From Woeseia oceani (GTDB lineage: Bacteria > Pseudomonadota > Gammaproteobacteria > Steroidobacterales > Woeseiaceae), in the NCBI RefSeq assembly GCF_001677435.1, contig NZ_CP016268.1:558001-622000 (forward strand): DNA of 64,000 nt, given 5' to 3'. The position numbers and the translations under genes are program-made. Shown here piece after piece: positions 1 to 8,970 of the stretch. How positions within the stretch are numbered: position 1 is the stretch's first letter; each line of letters starts with the position of its first letter. The notes under the pieces are model-generated. The model ran no database searches. It was not told where the DNA came from and was given only the letters and a program-made list of their open reading frames with translations.

Positions 1-664
1 CCAGTGGAACCTGCCGGGCGAGTTTGCCGAGTGCCAGCTCCCGGTCCGCGCCTTGCGCCAAACCATCAAGGATCGGAGTATCCACGAACACCGGGTGCAC
101 GGAGTTGCAGCGAATATTGCTTTGCGTACGCGCGCAATGCAGAGCGACCGATTTGCTAAGGTGACCTACTGCGGCTTTGGCGGAGTTGTACGCAGCAAGA
201 TTGTGTCCGGCAATGATCCCGGAGATCGACGAAATGTTGATGATGGAGCCGCCGCCGCTGTGACGCATGAGCGGGATGGCGAGCTTGCAACCCAGAAACA
301 CGCTGTCGAGATCCACCGCGTGTACGTGCCGCCAGTTCTCCAGAGTTTCATCCTCAACGTTCGCCAAAGCGCCGATACCGGCATTATTGACCAGTATGTG
401 CAAGCCGCCCCAGGTCTTTTCCACCGTCGTCACGGCTCGTTGCCAGTCATCCGCTGAACATACATCGTGTCGGCAGGCGACAGCATGTCCCGGATACTGT
501 TGATTAATTGCTGCTGCTTGTTGCTCAACACCAGCGGTATTGATATCCGTCAGCAGGACTCTCGCACCTTCGGCGGCGAGTTGCCTGGCACAGGCGGCAC
601 CAATGCCTTGTGCAGCGCCGGTTACCAGCGCAATCTTGTTCTCGACCCGACCCACAGCTTGCAT
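1..664 (-). CDS. SDR family oxidoreductase (3' part missing)
   Basis: NAD(P)-dependent short-chain dehydrogenase/reductase with 221 residues visible. It starts at an ATG whose complement is 662-664 and runs off the left edge, so the C-terminus is missing. The Rossmann motif TGAAQGIG lies near residues 13-20, NNAG marks the strand-4 motif, and the catalytic Ser plus YNSAK (Tyr-x3-Lys) follow an N-I-S-S-I-S-G segment. Substrate cannot be inferred. It diverges from the quinone oxidoreductase gene across a 127 bp gap. The family is certain; the role is open. Confidence 0.9.
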   Translation of the reverse strand, partial: MQAVGRVENKIALVTGAAQGIGAACARQLAAEGARVLLTDINTAGVEQQAAAINQQYPGHAVACRHDVCSADDWQRAVTTVEKTWGGLHILVNNAGIGALANVEDETLENWRHVHAVDLDSVFLGCKLAIPLMRHSGGGSIINISSISGIIAGHNLAAYNSAKAAVGHLSKSVALHCARTQSNIRCNSVHPVFVDTPILDGLAQGADRELALGKLARQVPL

Positions 665-791
665 CCTGTCCCCGTGACAATCGCTATCATTCTACGTGCG
701 CCTGCGAATTCCTGACAGCTTGCGGCTGTACTTAATATTTGCTGACCGCTTCGTTATGCTGGGCGCCCTCCCGAGATGAAGGCAGAACAGC

Positions 792-1766
792 ATGAAAACG
801 CACGCTATCAGAATCAATGAGTACGGCGGACCGGATGTCCTGCAGCTTGTCGAGGTCGAGGTTCCGGAGCTGGGTCCGGGTGAGGCTCGCGTCCGGCACA
901 CGGCGATCGGTCTCAATTTTATCGATACCTATCATCGCAGCGGACTGTACCCGGGCGCGTTGCCAAGCGGATTAGGTAGTGAAGCTGCCGGCATCGTCGA
1001 GGCGGTCGGTGATCATGTGACCGACGTCAAAGTCGGTGATCGAGTGGTCTACACCGGTATGCCGGCCGACAGTTATTCTGAAGTGCGGAATTTTCCGGCA
1101 GCACGTCTTGTGCAAATACCGGAAGGCGTTTCCGATGAGCAAGCGGCGGCAACCTTATTGAAAGGGCTGACTGCGTGGTATTTGCTGCACCACAGTTATC
1201 CCGTGAAGCCCGGCGATAACGTCTTGCTGTACGCGGCTGCCGGTGGCGTTGGTCTGTTGGCTGCGCAGTGGGCCAGGCACCTCGGTGTGCGGGTTATCGG
1301 TGTGGTCAGTACCGAGGAAAAGGCAGCACTTGCGCGTGCCAATGGCTGTGCTGAAATCATTATGGCCAACGATGACGTGCCGGCCTGCGTGCGCGAGATG
1401 ACCGCCGGCGTTGGCGTCGCCGCTGTCTATGATTCTGTCGGGAAAGACACCTTTATGGCGTCGCTCGATTGCTTGCGACCGCACGGCGTGATGGTTACTT
1501 TCGGCAATGCGTCCGGACCGGTGGCGCCGTTTGCGCCAGCTGAGCTCGCCAAGCGTCATTCTCTCTACGTCACCCGCCCGGTACTGTTCGATTTTGTCAC
1601 TACGCGACCACAATTGCTGGAGGCCTGCGGCAAGCTGTTTGAGGTTCTTGGCAACGGCGCGGTCAAGGTGTCGATCAATCAACGTTACTCACTGCGCGAT
1701 GCGGCGACGGCGCATCGGGACCTGGAAGCACGCAAGACCAGCGGTTCCACCATTCTGGTGCCGTGA
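792..1766 (+). CDS. NADPH:quinone oxidoreductase, zinc-free MDR family
   Basis: A 324-residue medium-chain reductase of the QOR type that reduces quinones or enones with NADPH in the cytoplasm. It has an N-terminal GroES-like domain (about 1-120) with the N-F-I-D-T-Y-x-R-S-G-L-Y motif typical of QOR. The Rossmann domain carries A-A-A-G-G-V-G near residues 147-153. The cysteines that bind structural and catalytic zinc in alcohol dehydrogenases are absent, as expected for QOR. Length matches the family (about 325). It is convergent with the SLC13 permease gene. Confidence 0.93.
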   Translation: MKTHAIRINEYGGPDVLQLVEVEVPELGPGEARVRHTAIGLNFIDTYHRSGLYPGALPSGLGSEAAGIVEAVGDHVTDVKVGDRVVYTGMPADSYSEVRNFPAARLVQIPEGVSDEQAAATLLKGLTAWYLLHHSYPVKPGDNVLLYAAAGGVGLLAAQWARHLGVRVIGVVSTEEKAALARANGCAEIIMANDDVPACVREMTAGVGVAAVYDSVGKDTFMASLDCLRPHGVMVTFGNASGPVAPFAPAELAKRHSLYVTRPVLFDFVTTRPQLLEACGKLFEVLGNGAVKVSINQRYSLRDAATAHRDLEARKTSGSTILVP

Positions 1767-1776
1767 GAACCGCAAT

Positions 1777-1811
1777 CGCCGGGCTGGGACTGACAGGCCG
1801 TAGTCCCGGCG
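1777..1811. terminator. Hairpin between convergent genes
   Basis: CGCCGGG (1777-1783) can pair with CCCGGCG (1805-1811); alternatively GGGACT (1786-1791) pairs with AGTCCC (1802-1807). It lies between the stops of the quinone oxidoreductase and the SLC13 permease genes. There is no T-tract on either strand, so it is a weak intrinsic terminator at best. Confidence 0.35.
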
Positions 1812-1817
1812 TTGGTC

Positions 1818-4232
1818 TCAGAGTGGCTGCAGCGGCCACAGCCACGGCAGCAGGATCATCGTCGCGGCAAAGACGACCAGCGTAAGCGGGATGCCAACCT
1901 TCAGGTAGTCGACAAAGCGGTAGCCGCCCGGACCCATGACCAACGTGTTCGATGGATGGGAGATCGGGCTCATGAAGCTGGCCGCAGCCATCGCTATGGC
2001 CATCATCGCCGTGTGCGGCTGCAAGCCCAGTTCCGTCATTGCCGACAGGACGATAGGTGACATCAACACCACCAGCGCGACCGTTGGAATTGCCAGCGTT
2101 GCGACGGCCGTGAGCAAGTACAGTCCGGCGATGACCGCCCACGGCCCTTTGTCGCCCAACAGCTCCATGACCTGGCTTGCCAGCCAGGTAGCCGCGCCAC
2201 TGTCCTGCATTGCGATGCCGAGCGGCAGCATGCCGGCGATCAGGAATATCGCGCGCCAGTCGATGGCCCGGTAGGCCTGCTCCATGGTCAGGCAACCGGT
2301 CAGGATCATGAAGCTGCCGCCTGCTACCGCCGCTACGGCAATCGGCAGGTAACCGACCAGGACCAGGCCAACGACAGCCAGCATGACGGCGGCGGCCAGC
2401 GGGGCGCGCCGCGTATCCGGCGGTTGCTGGCCCAGCGGTGTCAGGATAAGAAAGTCGGAGTCATTACTCAGCAATTGCAGGCGGTCGCGCGGCCCCAGCA
2501 GGAGCAGCGCATCACCCACCTTCAGCCGTTCTTCAGCCAGGTCAACACTGAGGGTCGTGCCATCTCGCCAGATGCCGGCGAGCTCGAGTCCATAGCGTTC
2601 GCGAAAATTGAGTTCGCCTACGGTTTTGCCCGCCAGCGAGCTGCGCGGGTCCAGCGTGGCATCCATCAAGGTCAGGCGTTCGGACTCAAGTTTGCCGAGA
2701 TGCGGTGCCACCCGAGATTCAACCTCAAGTTCCTGCAAGCCGCGCAATACCTCCAGGTCTTCGGGCTGACCTTCAATCAGCAGCAGGTCGCCCCCTGCCA
2801 GGATCTCGTCACCATCCGGCATGAGGCTCAGTTTGCCATCGCGGAAAATCGCCAGGACGCGAAAGTCGAAAACGTCGGCTATGCGGCTCTTGTGCAAAGT
2901 CGCGTCGGATAATTCACTGTGTTTTGGCAGTCTGACGACGAACATGCGTTCATCCGCCTGATATTGCTCACGCAATTGCTCATTGGTCAGGACTTCGGTG
3001 TGGCTGAAGTCAGCAAACTTGTGCAACTCCTCTATCGTTTCGAGTTCGCCCTGCACGAGTATGCGGTCACCGGCGCGCAGTGGCACGTAGGCCAGATTGG
3101 TCAGTCGGTAGGTATTGCGTCGCTTGATGCCGACAACAACGACATTGAATCGACTGCGAAACCCGGCCAGACGGACGAGTTCGCCAACCAGCGGAGAATT
3201 CTCATCGAGCTTGACTTCCGCGTAGCCGACCTTGGATGACACCATCGACTTGAGCACAGGCGCCTCGCGTTCAATGACGAGATCGCTCCAGCGCTGCAGT
3301 TCGCGAAATTGATCTTCGCGGCCTTTCACCAGTATGCCGTCGCCCGCACGCAATACTGTTTGCCGGCTCGGCAGAGTTTCGCTGCGGCCGAAGCGGACCA
3401 GCGCGAGAATGATCAAGCCGGTCGACACACCGATGCGGCTATCAGCCAATGTCTTGCCGACCAATACCGAATTGACGGGCACGCGCAGCATGAACGTCTG
3501 TTCCTGCAGCTTGTAGCGGGCGCGCAAGCTGCGCTGGCTAAGATGCCGGCTGCGTTCGGCACGGGTTTTCGGTAGTAGCAAGCGTCCGAGCAATGCCATG
3601 AACAAAATGCCGGCGAGCACGATGCCGCTGCCGATAGGCGTGAAGTCGAACAGTTCAAACGGCTGGTGCCCGCCAATGAACAACGCTTCGCTGACCAGCA
3701 GGTTTGGCGGCGTACCGATCAAAGTGACCAAACCACCCAGCAAGGTCGCGTTTGCCAGCGGCATGAGCAAGCGCGACACTGGCAAGCGTGTACGGCGTGC
3801 GAGATCGACAACGACCGGAAGCATGAGTGCGGCGACGCCGATGTTGTTCATGAAGGCTGACAGCGTGGCTGCGGTAATCATGATAACCATGATCATCGGC
3901 ACTTCGCGGGGGCCGGCAATCCGGACGATACGGCGGCCGATTACGTCGGCGATACCCGTTCGGGTCAGTCCCTCGCTGAGGATGAACATCGCCCAAACAG
4001 TGATTACCGCGTTGCTGCTGAAACCGGCGAATGCCTGGTCGGTAGGCACCAGTCCAGTAATCGTCAACGTGCAAAGGACCAGCAGCGCCACAAGGTCCAT
4101 GCGAATAATTTCACTGACGAACAGAACCAATGCGGCAGCGAGTATGCCGAGAACTAGTGCGATCTCAAAGGTCATGCCTGGCGCAACGACGACTATTGTT
4201 TGGTTGGTGAATGACTTCAACACGTTATACAC
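1818..4232 (-). CDS. SLC13-family anion permease with RCK_C (TrkA-C) domains
   Basis: An 804-residue inner-membrane protein. Two hydrophobic SLC13/ArsB-type halves (about 20-220 and 610-804) flank a hydrophilic middle. N-half motifs include F-M-N-N-I-G-V-A-A and I-G-T-P-P-N-L-L; the C-half ends with S-P-I-S-H-P-S-N-T. The middle (about 247-590) contains four successive RCK_C-like units, each ending in a pattern such as L-R-A-G-D-x-I-L-V-x-G. Members move sulfate, dicarboxylates or other anions, and the substrate is not deducible here. Position 4232 is a GTG; an ATG at 4175 just before the first membrane segment is an equally good start. It diverges from an alpha/beta hydrolase gene. Confidence 0.9.
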   Translation of the reverse strand: MYNVLKSFTNQTIVVVAPGMTFEIALVLGILAAALVLFVSEIIRMDLVALLVLCTLTITGLVPTDQAFAGFSSNAVITVWAMFILSEGLTRTGIADVIGRRIVRIAGPREVPMIMVIMITAATLSAFMNNIGVAALMLPVVVDLARRTRLPVSRLLMPLANATLLGGLVTLIGTPPNLLVSEALFIGGHQPFELFDFTPIGSGIVLAGILFMALLGRLLLPKTRAERSRHLSQRSLRARYKLQEQTFMLRVPVNSVLVGKTLADSRIGVSTGLIILALVRFGRSETLPSRQTVLRAGDGILVKGREDQFRELQRWSDLVIEREAPVLKSMVSSKVGYAEVKLDENSPLVGELVRLAGFRSRFNVVVVGIKRRNTYRLTNLAYVPLRAGDRILVQGELETIEELHKFADFSHTEVLTNEQLREQYQADERMFVVRLPKHSELSDATLHKSRIADVFDFRVLAIFRDGKLSLMPDGDEILAGGDLLLIEGQPEDLEVLRGLQELEVESRVAPHLGKLESERLTLMDATLDPRSSLAGKTVGELNFRERYGLELAGIWRDGTTLSVDLAEERLKVGDALLLLGPRDRLQLLSNDSDFLILTPLGQQPPDTRRAPLAAAVMLAVVGLVLVGYLPIAVAAVAGGSFMILTGCLTMEQAYRAIDWRAIFLIAGMLPLGIAMQDSGAATWLASQVMELLGDKGPWAVIAGLYLLTAVATLAIPTVALVVLMSPIVLSAMTELGLQPHTAMMAIAMAAASFMSPISHPSNTLVMGPGGYRFVDYLKVGIPLTLVVFAATMILLPWLWPLQPL

Positions 4233-4326
4233 GAGGCCTGCCGCATAACGTAGTGCTTATGTCGTATTTCGGTGTTCGCTATTATTCCCGCCCTTTTATT
4301 GGCAGTGACATGAGAAGATCCGGCAG

Positions 4327-5217
4327 GTGAAAGACAAGCTCTATAAGCCACGCGTTATGGCTCGCACCCGGCGAATTTCGATTCGCCAAACGGAATGCCA
4401 GGTCTACGAATGGGGTGATCCGCTGTCGCCGCCGCTGCTTTACCTGCACGGTTGGGGTGATAGTGCCGCCACGTTCCAGTTCGTGGTTGATCATGTGCAC
4501 AGTGCGCGAAGAATCATTGCGCCGGACTGGCGCGGCTTTGGCGATTCGGCGCACAACCCTGGATCGTATTGGTTTCCGGACTATTTGGCGGACGTCGATG
4601 CGTTGTTGAGCGCGCTTGAGTTACCACCCTCGCTGCCGATCGTTGGTCACAGCATGGGTGCGAACGTTGCGTCACTCTTTGCCGGCGTGTTCCCCGAACG
4701 GGTATCAGCGCTGATCAATATCGAAGGATTCGGCCTGCCGGACAGCAACCCGGACGATGCGCCCAGGCGCTACCGACGCTGGATCGAAACCTCGCGCCAG
4801 AGGCGCGAACATCCCGGCTATTCTGATCCAAAGGTGCTGATCGACCGCATTCGCGACCGCAGTCCGACTATCGATGACCAGCGAGCCCGTTACGTCGCCG
4901 CGTGCTGGACCCGTCCGGATGCGCACGGACACCTGCACCTGAAAGCCGACATGGCTCACCGCTGGCCGAACGCCGTGCTGTACCGGCGCTCCGAAGTGCT
5001 CGCCTGCTGGCAGCGGATCAGTGCACCGACCTTGCTGATCTGTGGCGCTGAGTCGGACTTCAAGGACGGTGTGAGTGAGTGGCAGGACCCTGCCCGATGC
5101 CCATTTCCGAATGCGCGTTGCGTAACGGTTCCGGCTGCTGGTCACATGCTGCATTTCGAGCAGCCTGGCCCGCTGGCGGTGCAAATCGAGGAATTCCTGC
5201 GTGAGCACGAGGTTTGA
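4327..5217 (+). CDS. Alpha/beta hydrolase
   Basis: A 296-residue alpha/beta-hydrolase-fold protein. The oxyanion-hole HGWG is at residues 41-44, the nucleophile elbow GHSMG at 107-111 (Ser109), and a C-terminal A-A-G-H-M-L-H-F-E supplies the catalytic His. An acid is likely in the G-A-E-S-D-F segment. Position 4327 is GTG; an ATG ten codons on (4357) is an alternative start. No signal peptide is seen, so it should act in the cytoplasm. The substrate is unknown; esterase, haloalkane dehalogenase-like and epoxide hydrolase-like roles all share this layout. Confidence 0.88.
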   Translation: MKDKLYKPRVMARTRRISIRQTECQVYEWGDPLSPPLLYLHGWGDSAATFQFVVDHVHSARRIIAPDWRGFGDSAHNPGSYWFPDYLADVDALLSALELPPSLPIVGHSMGANVASLFAGVFPERVSALINIEGFGLPDSNPDDAPRRYRRWIETSRQRREHPGYSDPKVLIDRIRDRSPTIDDQRARYVAACWTRPDAHGHLHLKADMAHRWPNAVLYRRSEVLACWQRISAPTLLICGAESDFKDGVSEWQDPARCPFPNARCVTVPAAGHMLHFEQPGPLAVQIEEFLREHEV

Positions 5218-5243
5218 GCGCCCGCTTGTAAATTCATACAGTA

Positions 5244-5259
5244 CTGTATAAGAATACAG
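5244..5259. promoter_or_regulatory. LexA (SOS) box
   Basis: CTGTATAAGAATACAG matches the gammaproteobacterial LexA operator core CTG-N10-CAG with an AT-rich centre, and flanking TA on the left extends the match. It ends 16 bp before the ATG of the helicase gene. A 14 bp perfect palindrome ATACAGTACTGTAT (5236-5249) overlaps its left arm, so a second, offset operator-like element is also present. E. coli uvrD is a known LexA target, which fits. Confidence 0.85.
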
Positions 5260-5275
5260 TCTTTTGGAGGCGCTC

Positions 5276-7378
5276 ATGGCGGACGTGGCCGAGCCAACGA
5301 CGGACTATCTGGCGGCACTGAACCCGGCGCAGCGTCAGGCCGCCGTCTTCGGCGACGTTGATGTTCAACGCCGTTTCCGTTCCGGGCCGTTGCTGGTGAT
5401 CGCCGGCGCCGGCACGGGCAAGACCATGACCCTGGCGCACCGGGTCGCACACCTCATCGTCAGTGGGGTCGACCCCGAACGCTTGTTGTTGCTGACCTTT
5501 ACCCGCCGCGCCGCCCAGGAAATGACCCGCCGGGTTGAGGCGATCGTGCGCCGGGCACTGGGTGACCGCGGCAAACCGATACCGTCCGCGGGGCTGTTGC
5601 CGTGGTCCGGTACGTTTCACGCCGTGGCCAATCGCTTGTTGCGGCGCTACGCACGGGTGGTTGGGCTGGACCCCGCTTTTTCGGTGCTTGATCGCGGTGA
5701 TTCGGCGGACCTGCTCGACGTCGTCCGGCACGACAAGAAACTGACCAGCAAGTCCCGCCGTTTCCCCAAAAAAGATACCTGTCTCGCCATTTACTCGCGC
5801 TGCGTCAATTCGCGCCAGCCGCTGGCCGGTGTGCTCCAGTCCACGTTCCCCTGGTGCAGTGACTGGGAAGTCGAGCTGGCTGACCTGTTTCGCGGCTACG
5901 TTTTGCGCAAGCAGCAAAACCAGGCACTCGATTACGACGACCTGCTCCTGTACTGGAGTCACCTCGTCGCCGAGCCGGAGTTTGCTGCTGATATCGGCTC
6001 CTGGTTTGACCACGTGCTGGTTGATGAATATCAGGACACCAATATTCTGCAGTCGGAAATTTTGCAGGCGCTGAAGCCGGACGGAAATGGGCTCACAGTC
6101 GTCGGCGACGACGCGCAATCCATCTATTCGTTTCGGGCGGCAGAAGTCGACAACATCCTCGGCTTCGCCGACCAGTATTTGCCATCAGCGCGCATCGTGA
6201 CGCTGGAAGAAAATTACCGTTCGACTCAGCCGATTCTCGATACCGCGAACTGTTTGATTGCGGAGAGCGAGCGGCAGTACAAGAAAAACCTGTTCAGTCA
6301 GCGCAAGGACGGGGCAAAACCAGTGTACGCGAGTGTGGAGGACACGGATGCTGAAGCGGAATTCGTGGTTAACAGTGTGCTCGAGAGTCGCGAGCAGGGC
6401 ATCGAGCTGAAACAACAGGCTGTGTTGTTTCGCAGCGCGCATCACAGTGACCGGCTCGAGCTGGAACTCGTGCGCCGGAATATTCCCTACGTGAAATACG
6501 GTGGCCTCAAGTTTCTTGAGGCCAGTCATGTCAAAGACATGTTGTCGATACTGAAGTGGGCTGAGAATGCGCGCAATGAAGTAGCGGCTTTTCGGGTCCT
6601 CAAACTGCTGCCGGGCATGGGCCCCGCCAGTGCAGCAAAATGTTTTGCGCTACTGGCGCAGGCGGGTAATGACTGGCGCACACTGGCAGAATTCAAAGCG
6701 CCAGCGGCGGCCCGTGAAGAATGGCCGGCGTTCTGCGAGCTGTTGCAGACCTTGGGCGAGGCAGAGTTCAGCGCCAATGACTGGCATTGGCAAATCGCCG
6801 TGCTGCGCAAGTGGTACCAGCCGCAGCTCGAACGCATTTATGACAGCGTTGAAACCCGCGAGGCCGACCTGGAACAGCTTGAATCGATCGCCACGCGCTA
6901 TGCGACGCGCGAACGCTTTCTTACCGAACTGACGCTGGATCCACCGGCCGCGGCCGGCGATCAAGCCGGTGACCCGTTGCTGGATGAGGACTACCTGGTG
7001 TTGTCAACGGTCCACAGCGCCAAGGGGCAGGAGTGGGATTCGGTCTTCGTCCTGAATTTTTCCGATGGCAATTTTCCGTCAGAGTTTGCAACCGGCAAGC
7101 CTGAAGCAATAGAAGAAGAACGGCGATTGGTATATGTAGCGATGACTCGCGCGAAGCGTTCATTGCACCTGGTTGCTCCATTGCGTTACCACGTCACTCA
7201 GCAACGACGCGACGGCGACAAGCACGTGTACGGTGCACGCAGCCGATTCATGACGAAGGCGCTGATGGCTACGATGCAACAACGCTGGTTCGGCCGCCCG
7301 GATTCCGTTGAGCCGAGATTGCAGCCGCGTTCGGACATCAAAATTGATGTTGCCGGCAAACTCCGGCAAATGTGGTAA
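5276..7378 (+). CDS. UvrD/Rep-type ATP-dependent DNA helicase
   Basis: A 700-residue superfamily 1A 3'-5' DNA helicase. Walker A G-A-G-T-G-K-T is at residues 44-50, and motif II D-E-Y-Q-D-T-N near 250 is followed by G-D-D-A-Q-S-I-Y-S-F-R. Motif V (S-T-V-H-S-A-K-G-Q-E-W) and motif VI (E-E-R-R-L-V-Y-V-A-M-T-R-A-K) lie near 575-625. It is slightly shorter than classic UvrD (about 720) and its N-terminus differs. I chose ATG 5276 because GGAGG sits 6-10 bp upstream; an in-frame TTG at 5264 overlaps that site. The LexA box places it in the SOS response. It may be a UvrD paralogue rather than UvrD itself. Confidence 0.93.
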   Translation: MADVAEPTTDYLAALNPAQRQAAVFGDVDVQRRFRSGPLLVIAGAGTGKTMTLAHRVAHLIVSGVDPERLLLLTFTRRAAQEMTRRVEAIVRRALGDRGKPIPSAGLLPWSGTFHAVANRLLRRYARVVGLDPAFSVLDRGDSADLLDVVRHDKKLTSKSRRFPKKDTCLAIYSRCVNSRQPLAGVLQSTFPWCSDWEVELADLFRGYVLRKQQNQALDYDDLLLYWSHLVAEPEFAADIGSWFDHVLVDEYQDTNILQSEILQALKPDGNGLTVVGDDAQSIYSFRAAEVDNILGFADQYLPSARIVTLEENYRSTQPILDTANCLIAESERQYKKNLFSQRKDGAKPVYASVEDTDAEAEFVVNSVLESREQGIELKQQAVLFRSAHHSDRLELELVRRNIPYVKYGGLKFLEASHVKDMLSILKWAENARNEVAAFRVLKLLPGMGPASAAKCFALLAQAGNDWRTLAEFKAPAAAREEWPAFCELLQTLGEAEFSANDWHWQIAVLRKWYQPQLERIYDSVETREADLEQLESIATRYATRERFLTELTLDPPAAAGDQAGDPLLDEDYLVLSTVHSAKGQEWDSVFVLNFSDGNFPSEFATGKPEAIEEERRLVYVAMTRAKRSLHLVAPLRYHVTQQRRDGDKHVYGARSRFMTKALMATMQQRWFGRPDSVEPRLQPRSDIKIDVAGKLRQMW

Positions 7379-7668
7379 CGACTATCAGCTAATGGCCAGA
7401 CAGGTATTGCGTTTGCCACGATGCGCAACCTGTTCGCCTGCCGCAATCGCATTTAAGCTTGCACACGCTTCGTGAACCTTGTCACAATAATCTTTGTCAT
7501 AATCCTATATAGGTAAGACTGCGTCGCTTAAGTTTTTTGCGGCGCACAGTGTGCGGTTAACTGCGGGTTATGATTTGCAGTCACCGACGACCCGGTGAGT
7601 ACCGGATAAGACTGCAGTTCGACCGGAGTGGCCGTAACGATTTCCAGTTGCAAGGGGAATAGTGGCCT

Positions 7669-8307
7669 ATGACTAAGCTCTCTGGACGGGCGTCTGCCCA
7701 CGGTGTGGTGGCTGTTGCAGACTTGCGGGAATTTTTTCGTGAGTCGATTGACGAAGCTATAGCGAATCAACGCGTATCCGTTGATGCGCACACCACCCAT
7801 TACGTCGTCAACGTACTTACTCTTTTTTCACGTTCCGAGGAATTCTACGAAGACAGCGGCGAGGTCTACGGCCTCAAACCGCTGGCTATGATGTTGCTTG
7901 ACGCAACGGAAGCGAGAAGCGCCGCGGAACGCAGTGCGGTGCTGCAGCGTCTCGGCGATGTAGCACTGTTCGTTTCCGGGTTTTTTGCCGACAGCCTGGC
8001 GCACAAGCTAGTTGACCTCGACTACTACGTAAAAATGGGCGGTACTGCCTACGGTTCCTTGTCCGAAGAAATACGTGGCACCGCGCGAGGCCGGGCGTTG
8101 GCCGATGTCTACGAGGAGCTTGCCCGCAAGTTTCAGATCGTTGTTGACGTGCTGAACGAAGTGCGTGACGGAGTGCAACAGGGTTCCGACATCGACTTGT
8201 TGCGAACCTATGAAGTCTGGCTGAAAACCGGCAGTAACAGGGCGGCTGCATTGTTACGACAGAACGGTATTGTGCCCATGGCGCAACCGGGTCTGCGACA
8301 GCACTGA
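7669..8307 (+). CDS. Conserved-looking protein of unknown function
   Basis: A 212-residue soluble protein that I do not recognise. It has no signal peptide or long hydrophobic segment. It is predicted to be mostly helical, with an acidic Y-E-D-S-G-E-V-Y-G-L-K-P-L-A-M-M-L-L-D patch near 62-80 and a F-V-S-G-F-F-A-D-S-L segment near 105. An A/G-rich stretch (AAGGGGAATAG) precedes the ATG. It is followed after 6 bp by another unknown gene, so the two are probably co-translated. The 290 bp upstream (7379-7668) holds no gene and presumably the promoter. Confidence 0.75.
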   Translation: MTKLSGRASAHGVVAVADLREFFRESIDEAIANQRVSVDAHTTHYVVNVLTLFSRSEEFYEDSGEVYGLKPLAMMLLDATEARSAAERSAVLQRLGDVALFVSGFFADSLAHKLVDLDYYVKMGGTAYGSLSEEIRGTARGRALADVYEELARKFQIVVDVLNEVRDGVQQGSDIDLLRTYEVWLKTGSNRAAALLRQNGIVPMAQPGLRQH

Positions 8308-8313
8308 CACCTC

Positions 8314-8970
8314 ATGCTCAACGCTCTCCAGCAACAGTTAACGAGTCTGTATCAGGTTGATACCGGCTATCAAATCGATGATTTCCTGATCACCGATCCG
8401 GAGCTCGCGAAACTGCTGGGTGCAAACCTGATGTTGGCGGACACGGACGAGACGGTGCTGGTCAATGAAGACGAGAGTGGTATGGCGCTCAGTGTCTATC
8501 TGGATCAGGACGTATTGCAACGTCTGGCCGAGCAGAAGCCGCTGGAATGTCTGCAGGCCCGGTCCCTGAACGATTTTTGGACGGTACTGGAGGGCGTCAG
8601 CCACTTCACCTGCCTTGCGCACCGTGCGCAGAACGAAAAGCCCGTTACTTTGCTTGAGCTGGAGTTGCAGGCGGAAGTCGATAAGTTCGTTGCGACCTGG
8701 CTGCTTGCTGCGCAACAGGATGACACGGCACTTCTGGAACGATTGCACGGCTGGCTGTTTGATGACGTGAGTTTTCGCCCTGACCTGAACGAAGATCAGC
8801 TGGAGCGCTACCGGGCAGCCAATGATTACGCAGGTCGTTTTTGTCACGGATTGCAACGGCGGCTGCAGGCGGGTACCTCGACGAGTGTATCGGAGTTGCG
8901 CCATTTCTACCGGCTGACCCAGACCGGCAAGATCAGCCATATTCATGCACAGGCGTGGTCTGCCGACTGA
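8314..8970 (+). CDS. Conserved-looking protein of unknown function, partner of the preceding gene
   Basis: A 218-residue soluble protein that I do not recognise. Its N-terminal part is rich in Asp and Glu (A-D-T-D-E-T-V-L-V-N-E-D-E-S-G), followed by helical segments with several Trp, Cys and His residues. It has no signal peptide. It starts 6 bp after the stop of the previous unknown gene, which argues for one operon and a shared function. A regulatory or scaffold role is possible, but nothing in the sequence identifies it. Confidence 0.75.
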   Translation: MLNALQQQLTSLYQVDTGYQIDDFLITDPELAKLLGANLMLADTDETVLVNEDESGMALSVYLDQDVLQRLAEQKPLECLQARSLNDFWTVLEGVSHFTCLAHRAQNEKPVTLLELELQAEVDKFVATWLLAAQQDDTALLERLHGWLFDDVSFRPDLNEDQLERYRAANDYAGRFCHGLQRRLQAGTSTSVSELRHFYRLTQTGKISHIHAQAWSAD

